Source: Lewinellaceae bacterium
GTDB lineage: Bacteria; Bacteroidota; Bacteroidia; Chitinophagales; Saprospiraceae
Assembly (NCBI GenBank): GCA_016713985.1
Contig: JADJOD010000003.1
Location: 186,001 to 250,000 of the forward strand
Length of the DNA: 64,000 nucleotides
Direction: 5' to 3'
The translations under genes and the position numbers were made by a program. Under the pieces are notes generated by a model. It had not been told where the DNA came from and did no database searches. It saw only the letters and a list, made by a program, of their open reading frames with translations. Below are positions 29,012-37,953 of the stretch, piece by piece (the stretch's first letter is position 1; each line of letters starts with the position of its first letter).

Positions 29012-31805
29012 CCTGGTTTTTCCTCCTCGGTCATCTCGCGCAGGCTGACGTGCAGGTTGTGGTAATCGGGCACCACAATGCGCCAGTTGCTGTTGTTGGC
29101 CAGTTCTTCCTGTAGTTTTTCCAGCAGGTTTTCGGTTGCCGTATCGGCCAGCGGCGGCGGGTCACCCCAGGTGGCGCTGAAACCGATGGTGATGGTAATG
29201 AACCAGCAGATGCTGAACGAAACTTCTCCTTCCACATGCCAGGGGGTCGGCCCGGAGAGTGAGCCTTTAAAATGTATGCCGAAGAGAATGCTCTCGTCGT
29301 GGCGGATGGCGAGTGTGGCTTCGAGGCTGATAATGAAGTGGAAAGGATTAAAAATAAACAAGGCGTCGAAGGCCAGCATGCCGTACAGGTTGAATCCCAT
29401 CGGGCCGCCGGCGTAGAGTTCGGCTTTGGCGCCGAATTGTACCGAGTTGGACGTGACGGCGAAGTAACATTCCACGCCGAGGCGGGGGTTGTCGCCACTC
29501 AGCAACTGGAGTCCCACCCGGTCCATGTCGCGGAAGGCGCCGGGCAGGGTCGGTACCGTGGGGTAGTCGCGGAAATCGGGGTGGAAGCCGCCGATACTGA
29601 TGCCGAACGTCGCTTGGCGGCCCCAGGCGACCACAAATGCAAGGCTGCCAGTGAGCGGGAATCCGACAAGGTGTGATTCGAACAGCCGCGCTTCGAAATA
29701 GATAAATTCGTTCTGGAAATCGATAACACCCAGGAAATTGACCTGAATTTTCAACAATTCGGCACTTTCGTTGGGCAGCACGGTTTTTATTACCCCGAGA
29801 ATGACGATACGCGGGTCGGGCAATTCGATCAAAAAGCCCAGTTCGATGGTGATAAGCGTGGGCGTGCCCCAGCCGATTTTGCCCATCAGCCCGATCACAA
29901 AACTGCCTTCCTTGATCGGGAATATCTGCCGGATATCGCTGATGATCTGGTTGATATTGCCAACGACGTCTTCCGGGAACAGCACACTTCTGATGGCTCC
30001 GGTGCGCAACCCGATACGAAGCGCCTCCACATCCATCGTCCGGTTCAATCCCAGCAGGCCCCCCACGCCGATCAGCGTGAAGCCGAAGCCCAATTGCACC
30101 GGCGAAAACTCGGCGGTAATGAGGATGAGCAGTGAAAAGCCGTCGGAGCCGTCGGGCATTTTGGTATTGATAATGCCGATGGCTTTGAGGTCGAACAGAC
30201 CTTTAAAACTCAGCTCCATCGAGCCGAAATATTCACCTTTGGCGGAATCGAAATAGAGGAAGCCGCCGCCGGTGACCACTTCTGCGTTAACGCTGATGCC
30301 TACGCCGTTGGGGGGCTTGAAGCCGAGATCAATATTAAAAGGTCCGGCGTTGCCTTTTTCAAATGTGGTATACAGGCCAAGGCCCATGTTGGCCACTACA
30401 ACGTGCAGGGGGCCGAGGTTGGCAGCGGCGCTGATGCCCAACTCCAGGTTGATTTTGGGTTTGGGTTCCTGAGGTACAAACAGCCGCAGGAGAAATTCGT
30501 CGATGGTAATGGGGCCGAGGCTGAGGTGCGGGTGGGACGCGATTTCAAAACCGCCGCCGCCTTCGATGTGCAGACCGTGTTTGCTCGACCATTGCATGCC
30601 GAGCGACAAGGGCAATCCGTTTTTCGCCGTCGCCGAGCAAGGTTTTTACAAAGCCGTCCGATTCGCCGGTGCTGATCACAAACGCGAGGTCTTCGAAACC
30701 CTGCCCGCAGCAGCACTTCCTGTTCCGTGGCGGATAAATTAAGTCCGAAATCAATGGATACCTTCTTCAATTCCAGCCTGGTATCGTTGGGGTTGCCGAC
30801 GAGGATGAGCGGTTCCGCCGGGTTGAATACGAACCCCATTCCAAATCCTCCTTCAGGCAGCGGTGCGCCTGCGTTCGGGTAGATCACCGTAAATTCACCG
30901 GGCCTGATTACCAAACCGAACAGGGAATTGATGTTGCTGTTCGCCCGAATGGTCAGATCAATGGAATCCGACAAACGCAGGGTTTCCCCGATTTCGGAAG
31001 GCAGGTTGGGCTGAATGATGAGGCCGGGTAATTTTCCGCCGTGCGCGGGCAATTCCAGGATATCGATTGACAATTCGCGGGTAGAGCCGCCAATATTTAT
31101 ATAATAAAAAGGTACCTTGAGTTTGTATCGAATGGGGGCTGCGGGATTGTCCTGGTATTTTTTTGCCAGTTCGTCATCCACTTTCGCGATGGATGCCATT
31201 AGCCCGGTAACGTACAACAGTTCGGAGAACAGGTTGAAAAAACGCTCCGATTTGAATTCGGGTGTGCCCCAGCCGAATATCCGTTCCGGCAAAGTATCGG
31301 GTTGGGAGATGATCTTCGGAATTTCTTCCCAAAGAACGCGGGTCGTGATAAAAGACGGCCTTTCTGCGGAAGAGAACACCTGTTCCTCCCTGATGACGCC
31401 GGTCATCTGGAAAAAATTGTAACCGACGGCGGCTTCGGCGGCTAAGTAATCGACCAGCAAGGTTTCGAATAGCCGGGCAGTTATATCCGGGATAAATTGC
31501 CCCGCGTCAATACCCACCGGGGCCTCGGAAAGATTTTCAATCGCCTCAAAAACGGCTTTTATTTTGTTGAACAACTCGATCACCTCCTCGAATTCAGGAT
31601 CAGAGACCAGCGCTTCGAGGGCGCCGACGGCATCCGCCACTTTTCCGCCGAGTGCGAGGTATTCGGGGGGCAAAGAACCGGCCGACCACCCCAGGCGGTA
31701 GATAAATATCTTGAACTGTTCCGGGCTTTCAACCGCCTTTCGCAAAGGGTCCAGCGCGCGGATCAGGTGATGGGCAAGGGTGGCTAAAGTACCTTGGTCT
31801 GCCAT
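29008..31805 (-). CDS. DUF6603-type protein of about 930 aa (two frameshifts near 30.6-30.7 kb)
   Basis: ATG at 31805: MADQGTLATLAHHLIRALDP. Residues ~1-190 are helical; the remainder is a long series of hydrophobic-alternating beta strands. The frame breaks near 30690 and again near 30615; the bridge (GFEDLAFVISTGESDGFVKT, then LLGDGEKRIA) is supplied by the third frame and joins to LSLGMQWSSKHGLHIEGGGG. Strong family blocks follow: MPDGSDGFSLLILITAEFSP and GFGFTLIGVGGLLGLNRTMD, which I recognise as DUF6603. No signal peptide is visible. The long repeated beta pattern with apolar faces could form an extended groove or barrel-like sheet; this is a reading of the sequence, not an established property. 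It is coupled to the 216-aa gene downstream. Confidence 0.75.
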
Positions 31806-31837
31806 AACTTTCAAGTGGTAAAAGGAGTGAAATTTGA

Positions 31838-34081
31838 TTAACAGCAAGTACTTTCAGGACCTACGAGGTTATCGTAGTCGCGGTCGATGTCCGGGTGTTT
31901 TGCGGGGTTGATCTGATCCACGATGATGTAGCGGCAGACGACGCAGAATTCAAACTTTTCTTCCCGGCCACGGCGCATCTTGCAGGTGCCGGTTGGGTGA
32001 TATATCCCGTTGTGGTATTGCATGCCACCTTCATAAAGGCCGACGATACGGGGTGTATGTTTTTTACAGGTGGGTACGGGGAAATCGTCCAGATTAGGCG
32101 CCTGATATTCTCTTACATCTAATATATCCACATTTCCGGTTAGCGGTCTGTTTTTTGATGTAAGGTATTGGATCATATCTTTCGAAACCAATTCGGGAAA
32201 CGGGTAATTGGCATCGACAGGCTGGGTGGCGTCTTTTGGTTTGTATAAAACCGACCCGGCTGGAAAGTTGCCACGGTGTCAGGGTGCCTGATGATTACGG
32301 AAACGGTGACGGTATTGGCCGTGGCGTCGCTGCTGACAACTGTTAATTTGGGACTTAGCAATACGTTCTTTATCAAAGGTTTGCCGTATTCCCGCAAGCG
32401 CAGGAAAACTTCATCGTTTGCAACGAACAAGCCCGCCTGGCCGGGCCGGAGCGGGATGGTAAACTGATTGCCCGTCGCCGCTGCAGTTGCCGCCGCTGTT
32501 AGCACTCCGGCTTTAGTCATGCGGTGCCAGCGCCATTTGACGAGACTGCCGTCAAAATTGCCGGCTGCATTTTTCACATCCCGTTCCGCCTGTAGGTTTG
32601 CATATTTTTCCACCCTGTCCGAAAGGCCCGTATAATTGAAAAATGGATGAGATGTATCTACACTTATTTCACCATATTCATCGCCCAGGGTAAAAGAATG
32701 GGTAAGTTCGTGGATGAGGATATTGGTCGGCGTTGGAGGAAGGTGGATGGGTGGCTCGGCGACGACTTGGCGTACGGCACGGCTTGCCACATTGGGCGTG
32801 TTGTTGATCGTGGCGTTTTCGAGTAAGATCGGAGTTGCTGTACTGCCGTTATTCGAGTGGGGGTTGATATAGAAATAACCGGTTGAATTAGCTTCCCGGC
32901 CGCCATCTGAATTAACAATGAACACCATCAAATCCCAGTCTTTCCCTAATGGAGGGCCGGGCGGAGTACTGGCAGGCGCACTGCTGGTAATATCCCATAC
33001 ATTGCCGATTACATTATTATTGCTAGTGTCCTGATCTTTTAGCGACAGGATAAGATCGTTTAACTTGGTTCTGGTCAGGCGTCGTTCATTTCTGGAAAAT
33101 ATGTCCGGGTCGGATGTGGCTGCTATACCCGCCTGTGGTTTTCGGCCATAAAAATTGCCCAGCAAAGTATCTTTTTCCTCAAACAGCCGCCGGTTTGCCC
33201 TGGTTTTCCAGGTATCGATCAGGTTATTGGGGATGTTATCGATCAGGTTATCGGCTAAGGAAAGAATCGCTTTCCACTGGATGCGCAGGTCGTTGTTCGA
33301 AGTCGAAACCTGTGCAGGGGTCGGCAATCCGACATAAAAAAAGAGGTTTTTAATCTTCCATGCCTGCACGGTAGCCGCAGTAAGCGCGCCGGTTTGTTCC
33401 TGCGGAAATTCCAGCGGCCACGCTTCCGTTTGGGAGCCCGTTGGAAAAATGAAAACTTCTCCGGCCATGGTGACGCCGCGTTCGCGGGAAGGCTCAAAAA
33501 GGCGCCAGTAATTGATGGAATCGCTGAGGAGGTCATATGGCCGCGATTTGCGCTCCCTCGCGAGGTTTCGGACAAAGTTGTCCGTCATAGATTCAAATTT
33601 TGTGCTGTCGTCCACAGTAAACCCGTCAGCCAGAAAAAGTACGTTGGGTACGTCATTTAACCTCGAAAAACCGGGGCTGCTGCCCGTTGAAATCAGTTGT
33701 GCCCGCTCGGGGGCTGAGCCAGGCGCTCGTCACAGACCGATGTACGTGAAAACGGATATGCAGTGTTTTGGTTTCCGCCCCGAGCGTGACCGTAGCTGCA
33801 ACGATAAAGTTACGGACGTTTGCGTTTACGGTTGGGTCAACGGTGACCACGCCGGTATTTTGGTTTAATGTGACACCTATTCCATTATCTAATGAAACCA
33901 ATGAAAATTGAAGGGTGGCAGTTGGGTTGGCCGTTTTAAAAGCATTAAACCTTGTATAATGTGTGGCCCCTGTCTCGGCCACATATACTTCGGGACTCAA
34001 TGGGTTGTTCGACTGATTATTCGCCAGCAGGTGAATATCTTTCCCTTCATATTGCCCGATCCATTTCAAGGATTCAATCAT
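31838..34081 (-). CDS. M64 (IgA-peptidase-like) zinc metallopeptidase with N-terminal cadherin-like domain (two apparent frameshifts)
   Basis: Three open pieces fit one protein of ~748 aa. ATG at 34081 (MIESLKWIGQ) starts a ~140-residue beta domain with a cadherin-like pattern (NTGVVTVDPTVNANVRNF). Near 33655 the frame must change, because the M64 motif LNDVPNVLFLADGFTVDDST begins upstream of any usable start codon of the second piece. The catalytic site is NILIHELTHSFTLGDEYGE (HExxH plus downstream Asp-Glu-Tyr). Near 32270 the frame changes again into PAGSVLYKPKDATQPVDANY, and the C-terminal Cys-bearing tail GGMQYHNGIYHPTGTCKMRR and FCVVCRYIIVDQI is the typical end of M64 enzymes. No signal peptide is visible. 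It is the first gene of the giant-protein block, so I infer a maturation or effector protease for those proteins. Confidence 0.7.
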
Positions 34082-34193
34082 GGTTTTCAAATTTGGCTGT
34101 GAGCAATTTACCCCGCCATATTACAACCATTTTCTTTTTTGGGTACAACGGTGTGTGTTAAAATTCTCCGCTTAATCCACTTTTAACCCTTTT

Positions 34194-35135
34194 TTAATTC
34201 ATCACATCCACGTCCAGCACCACTTCCAGCAGCAGGCGCAGATCGCTGTAAAACTCGCTCACCGTTTCAAAACTGGTATTGCTGGCAAACAGGGAAGGTT
34301 CGAGCAGGTCCTTGTCCTGCGTGAGGGCCAAGTAAATTTTGTCGCCGATGATGGAGAAGTAGATTTCCTTCTGCCGGTTCACTTTTTGAAACTGTTGCCT
34401 GAATTCCAGGATAACGTGTTGTAAATCAGTCGAAATAACATCCTGAATCCGGATGTCGGGTGTGGCGTAGGTGTCAAAAAAGGCTTCAAATTCGGGCAGC
34501 AGGTTATCGCTTACCCGGCGGCCGCCGAGCAGGTGGAAAGCGCGTTCGCTGCGGCTCAGGTACTTCCGGTAGGCGTCGGGCAATACCAGTACGCCGCCGT
34601 GCAAGTCCCAGCGTTTGTAGTCGCCGATGAGGAAAATGCCGCGAAACACATAATCCAACTTGCTGCGGGCCGGGGAGAATTCGCTCACCCGCAGTTCGCA
34701 CAATTCGAACGGCGTTTCGCGTACCTGCCCTTTGATGAGGTCTTCTCCCGTATAATCGTCGGCCGTGGTAAATATCCGGCTTTGCAAAAAATCCTTTTTT
34801 GAAATAAATCCCTTGGCCTGGTAGCCGTCGAAATGGAAATTGACGTCGTTATCGATAAAATCGAGCAAGAGACCGATGATGCGGGGTTTGAATTCTTTAA
34901 AAAACACCCGGATGCGGAAGGCTAAGTAAGAGACCCACATCGCCATCGGAATCAAAAAAAGCAGGGTCAGCGCAAAAACGTCGATGTAGATCTGAAACGC
35001 CACCACACAAACCATCAAAAACACCGATAACATCAGCAACCGGATCAGCCGCCGCCGGCGTTGTTCCAGGTGCACCAGCTCCGGATGAATGTTCTGGTTG
35101 TAAAAAAGGCGGAAATCGTGGTAGGCGTTAGTCAT
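34194..35135 (-). CDS. DUF3137 membrane protein
   Basis: 313 aa from the ATG at 35135 (MTNAYHDFRLFYNQNIHPEL); this ATG lies inside the repeat that covers 35136-35213. Two adjacent membrane helices at ~35-80 (LLMLSVFLMVCVVAFQIYID and ALTLLFLIPMAMWVSYLAF), then a ~230-residue cytoplasmic beta-rich domain with the family pattern VSEFSPARSKLDYVFRGIFL. DUF3137 proteins are widespread in Bacteroidota and Proteobacteria without an assigned function. It lies between the ParA/RHH pair and the giant-protein block, all on one strand. Confidence 0.8.
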   Translation of the reverse strand: MTNAYHDFRLFYNQNIHPELVHLEQRRRRLIRLLMLSVFLMVCVVAFQIYIDVFALTLLFLIPMAMWVSYLAFRIRVFFKEFKPRIIGLLLDFIDNDVNFHFDGYQAKGFISKKDFLQSRIFTTADDYTGEDLIKGQVRETPFELCELRVSEFSPARSKLDYVFRGIFLIGDYKRWDLHGGVLVLPDAYRKYLSRSERAFHLLGGRRVSDNLLPEFEAFFDTYATPDIRIQDVISTDLQHVILEFRQQFQKVNRQKEIYFSIIGDKIYLALTQDKDLLEPSLFASNTSFETVSEFYSDLRLLLEVVLDVDVMN

Positions 35136-35213
35136 AAGTCGTAAGTCAGAAGTCGTGAGTCGTAAGTCGGGAGCCATGCGACTCTGACTTACGACTTACG
35201 ACTCCCGACTAAA
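35136..35213. repeat. Inverted tandem repeat of AGTCGTAAGTC-like units
   Basis: Units of about ten bases (AGTCATAAGTCGTAAGTCAG and variants) run from 35137 to 35170, and reverse-complement units from 35183 to 35213, so the RNA can form a ~30-bp hairpin. The start codon of the DUF3137 gene is created by the first unit (ACTTATGACT). Confidence 0.75.
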
Positions 35214-35215
35214 AT

Positions 35216-35707
35216 TTAAAGTTCAATCCCTTTTTGTTGTCTGTATTCCTCGATATACTCATCAATGAGGTTGACGAGCAGGTCCTTCATAAAAGCGTTT
35301 TCAAGCCGGGCGATGGCTTTCAGTTTTTCGAGTTTGGTTTTGTCAACCGCTACCGTCAGGCGTTTTTTGCCGGAAACTTCGTCTGTAGTAATATCTTGTA
35401 TATCAACGGTTTGTCGAATTAACGCATCGAGGCCGCTGACCGGGGCGCGGTAGGCGGATGCCGTGCTGCCCGACTTCGATTTTCCGCTGGGGGCGGAAGC
35501 GTCCTGCTGACCGGCTTCGTATTTTTCGAGGCTTTCTTCCAGGGCTTCCTGGAGCAGGGCATCGAGGCCCGACATAAAATTTTTGTGCGCGGGTCTGCGC
35601 TCCTGTGCGCGGGTGGCCACGGCGTCGCCTCCATAAAAATCGCCGTGCCCTGCGTGGGTATCGCTGAACAGGTCGTCAAGACCTTCGGAAAATTTTTTCT
35701 TGCTCAT
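35216..35707 (-). CDS. Ribbon-helix-helix partner of ParA with three GLDxL motifs
   Basis: 163 aa. The C-terminal ~45 residues (KKRLTVAVDKTKLEKLKAIA then RLENAFMKDLLVNLIDEY) have the strand-helix-helix pattern of a ribbon-helix-helix DNA-binding protein. The N-terminal two thirds are hydrophilic and disordered-looking, with three copies of one short motif: EGLDDLFSD (~9), SGLDALLQE (~47) and SGLDALIRQ (~93). These resemble the GLGALL motif at the N-terminus of ParB proteins that touches ParA. The gene is eight bases after parA, so the two are co-expressed. This supports a ParA-partner role, as with the RHH partners of plasmid segregation or cargo-positioning ParA systems. Confidence 0.7.
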   Translation of the reverse strand: MSKKKFSEGLDDLFSDTHAGHGDFYGGDAVATRAQERRPAHKNFMSGLDALLQEALEESLEKYEAGQQDASAPSGKSKSGSTASAYRAPVSGLDALIRQTVDIQDITTDEVSGKKRLTVAVDKTKLEKLKAIARLENAFMKDLLVNLIDEYIEEYRQQKGIEL

Positions 35708-35715
35708 AGGGTCGG

Positions 35716-36507
35716 TCAGGCTTCTTGTTCACGTTGTGTGGGAGCGGCGGGGGCGGCATTTTCCACACGTTCCAGGAATTCGCGGCTCAGGGCGAGGTAG
35801 TCCACGGCGCCGGGACTTTTGGGGCTGTAGTCAAAAATATCCTTGCGTTGCGCCGGCGCTTCGGCTAAGGCCACGTTGTCGCGGATATAGGTTTTGAACA
35901 CTTTATCGCCGAAATATTTGTGGATCGTTTCCACCACGTCGCGGTTGAGCACCCGGCGGCTGTCGTACATGGTAGCGATTACACCCGCCATCTCCACTTG
36001 TTTGTTGAGGCGGAATTTTACCTTGTCGATCACTTGTTTGATCTTCGCAAGTCCCTGAACGGCAAGGAATTCCGTCTGGAGCGGGATCAAAACGTAGCGA
36101 CTGCTGGTGAGTGCGTTCAGGGTCAGCAGGCCGAGGGAAGGCGGGCAGTCGATCAATACATAATCGTAGTCGTCGGACACCTGGCCGATCAGTTCGCGCA
36201 GGATAAACTCGCGCCCCGCTTCATTGATCAGTTCCATTTCAGCGCCGGAAAGGTCGAGCGAAGAAGTTATGATGTCGAGATTGGGTTTATGGGTATACGC
36301 GCTGAGTTCACTTTCGCCGCGCAAAGCTTCGTATATGGTGGATTTCTGGCGCGGAATGCCCAGTGAGATCGTCAAGTTGGCTTGCGGATCGAGGTCGATG
36401 AGCAGCACCCGTTTGCCGAGCTCCACTAATCCTGCACCTATATTAATGGCGCTGGTCGTTTTGCCGACGCCGCCTTTGTGGTTGAGAAGAGATACAACTA
36501 TACCCAT
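35716..36507 (-). CDS. parA: ParA/Soj-family ATPase
   Basis: 263 aa. Deviant Walker A KGGVGKTT at residues 11-18 with the signature Lys, Walker A' ~DLDPQANLT (38-46), Walker B DYVLIDCPPSLGLLTLNAL (~115-133). The length and lack of an N-terminal DNA-binding domain mark it as a small (type Ib or chromosomal) ParA that dimerises on ATP, binds nucleoid DNA and is recycled by a partner. The partner is probably the RHH protein eight bases downstream, not a classic ParB. Whether it segregates DNA or positions a protein cargo cannot be told from sequence; no parS-like sites or replication gene are nearby. Confidence 0.9.
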   Translation of the reverse strand: MGIVVSLLNHKGGVGKTTSAINIGAGLVELGKRVLLIDLDPQANLTISLGIPRQKSTIYEALRGESELSAYTHKPNLDIITSSLDLSGAEMELINEAGREFILRELIGQVSDDYDYVLIDCPPSLGLLTLNALTSSRYVLIPLQTEFLAVQGLAKIKQVIDKVKFRLNKQVEMAGVIATMYDSRRVLNRDVVETIHKYFGDKVFKTYIRDNVALAEAPAQRKDIFDYSPKSPGAVDYLALSREFLERVENAAPAAPTQREQEA

Positions 36508-36514
36508 TGTTTGT

Positions 36515-36605
36515 GGTTTCGGGTTTGAAGGTTTGAAGGTTTCGGGGTTTGAAGGTTTCAGGGTTTAAAGGTTTAATGGTTTCAGGGTTTGAAGGTTTCA
36601 GGGGG
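36515..36605. repeat. Tandem repeat of GGGTTTGAAGGTTTCA-like units
   Basis: About ten degenerate units (gggtttgaaggtttc, agggtttaaaggtttaat and variants) fill the 5' flank of parA. The same family occurs again at 54873-54946, upstream of thiL. Confidence 0.8.
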
Positions 36606-36839
36606 TGAAAGGATGACGAAAGAACAAATGGCGAAATGGCGAAACATGCATTTCCACAACAAAAGTACAAAACTTTATCAAACAACATCTTTGCCACTCT
36701 TGCCGGCGGGCGGGCGATCCGTCGCTTTGTTTTATATATTTGTTCGGTGCATGTATGGGGTAAAAAGTTGATTTTCAGACCGGAAAACGCCAGAATTTAA
36801 AAAAAATGATTTTTTGCGAAAAAAAATCTTTGACATTTT

Positions 36840-36870
36840 TTGTTTTTAAAAACTCTTTGTTTTAAGTTTG
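36840..36870 (+). promoter_or_regulatory. Promoter of the S24 regulator, which decides its start
   Basis: TTG at 36840-36842, 20-base spacer, TAAGTTTG at 36863-36870: an exact Bacteroidota -33/-7 pair. The transcript would begin near 36877, so the in-frame ATG-like start at 36868 cannot be used and translation must begin at 36931. Confidence 0.7.
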
Positions 36871-36930
36871 CAACGTCAAATAAATAAAGACGCGAAATCA
36901 TCATTCACTACTTCGCAAAAATTGCGCGTT

Positions 36931-37665
36931 ATGATTAAGGAAGATCGTATAGAACTAAACAAACGCTTCATCCACGCTTTCAAGTTACTCGAAGAGCGCG
37001 GAGCCATCGTCAAAAACGACCGCAGCGGCAGGGGGGTTGGCGATGTCGCGGAAAAAGTACTGGGCAACAAAGCCTACGGCCATATCGTCCGCGCTTTTCT
37101 CAATCCCGACAGCAAACGGGTGATCGACTACGGCCAGGCACAGTCTTTCTGCCGTTTCTATGACATCAACGAAGCCTGGCTGCTGCATGGTATCGGCAAT
37201 CCCTTCGGATTCGAAGCGCCGGGCGATGCGTTTGTCAATGATAAAGTGGGTTTCACCGGAGGTGGCAATATCCTGTTCACCACGATCCGGGCCTTTGCAG
37301 GCAGCACACTGGGTGCTGAAAATCAGGAAGATAATACATTCTTCTCTATTCCGGGCGTGAGCGGTACCGGCCTCGTCGCCTTCCAGATCGACGGTAATTC
37401 CATGGACCCCGTGATCCGCCACGGCGACATCGTCGTCTGCAAATCGGTGGAAAATCTCAATGACATCCGCGACAACGAGATCTACGCCGTGCGCAGCAAC
37501 GGCAGCGTATGGGTCAAATACGTCCAGAAAATATTCAACAACCGCGGGCGTATCACCCGCCTCAAAATGATCTCCGCCAACTACTTCGACAACGATCCCT
37601 TCGAAGAAGAAGTCAACGAAACCACCCGTTTGTATAAAGTGGTGCGGAAGATTAGTAATGTTTGA
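36931..37665 (+). CDS. LexA/S24-family transcriptional regulator
   Basis: 244 aa starting MIKEDRIELNKRFIHAFKLL. The N-terminal ~95 residues form a helical DNA-binding-type domain (GVGDVAEKVLGNKAYGHIVR, ending SFCRFYDINEAWLLHGIG), like the XRE domains of Bacteroidota S24 regulators. The C-terminal half is an S24 peptidase domain: nucleophile Ser in QIDGNSMDPVIRHGDIVVC and general base Lys in VWVKYVQKI, so it should be able to self-cleave or be derived from a self-cleaving repressor. It is divergent from parA but separated by a repeat; no phage genes are nearby. A role in stress or phage response is possible but not shown. Confidence 0.85.
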   Translation: MIKEDRIELNKRFIHAFKLLEERGAIVKNDRSGRGVGDVAEKVLGNKAYGHIVRAFLNPDSKRVIDYGQAQSFCRFYDINEAWLLHGIGNPFGFEAPGDAFVNDKVGFTGGGNILFTTIRAFAGSTLGAENQEDNTFFSIPGVSGTGLVAFQIDGNSMDPVIRHGDIVVCKSVENLNDIRDNEIYAVRSNGSVWVKYVQKIFNNRGRITRLKMISANYFDNDPFEEEVNETTRLYKVVRKISNV

Positions 37666-37667
37666 GA

Positions 37668-37870
37668 TGCCAGAGTTTGAGATACCTGATTTTCAGATGC
37701 CAGATGCGAGACCTGGAGATACCAGACATAGAGATGCCAGATGAGTATATGGCTGAGAATGATGCTTTTATCTATTCTTTGTTATAACATCCCATAATAC
37801 CCCACAACGCATCCGGCGTCTCCAAATCTGGCATCTGGCATCTGGCGTCTCCAAATCCGGCATCTAAAAA
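37668..37870. repeat. Degenerate repeat of GAGATGCCAGAT-like units with inverted copies
   Basis: Forward units (gagatgccagagtttgag, cagatgccagatgcgag) cover 37668-37745 and inverse units (ccaaatctggcatctggcat) cover 37822-37868, around 75 bases of unique sequence. It occupies the 3' leader between the S24 gene and its terminator. Confidence 0.75.
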
Positions 37871-37896
37871 TCTATCCTGCTGTTTATTGTTTTCGG

Positions 37897-37929
37897 GCCT
37901 CCCGGCGCAACTGCCGGCGAGGCTTTTTT
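37897..37929 (+). terminator. Terminator of the S24 regulator transcript
   Basis: GCCTCCCGGC (37897-37906) pairs with GCCGGCGAGGC (37913-37923), followed by six T. Confidence 0.85.
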
Positions 37930-37953
37930 CGTACGTCGGAACAGACTTCCGGC

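Noticed and set aside
18297..34081. Contractile injection system or type VI secretion cluster
   Set aside because: No sheath, tube, baseplate spike, LysM or AAA+ assembly ATPase gene is recognisable; the large proteins lack the known patterns of those systems.
34194..36507. Plasmid origin or integrated plasmid around parA
   Set aside because: No replication initiator, iteron set or parS sites; flanking genes are chromosomal in type.
36931..37665. Prophage repressor
   Set aside because: The S24 regulator stands alone with no phage genes on either side.
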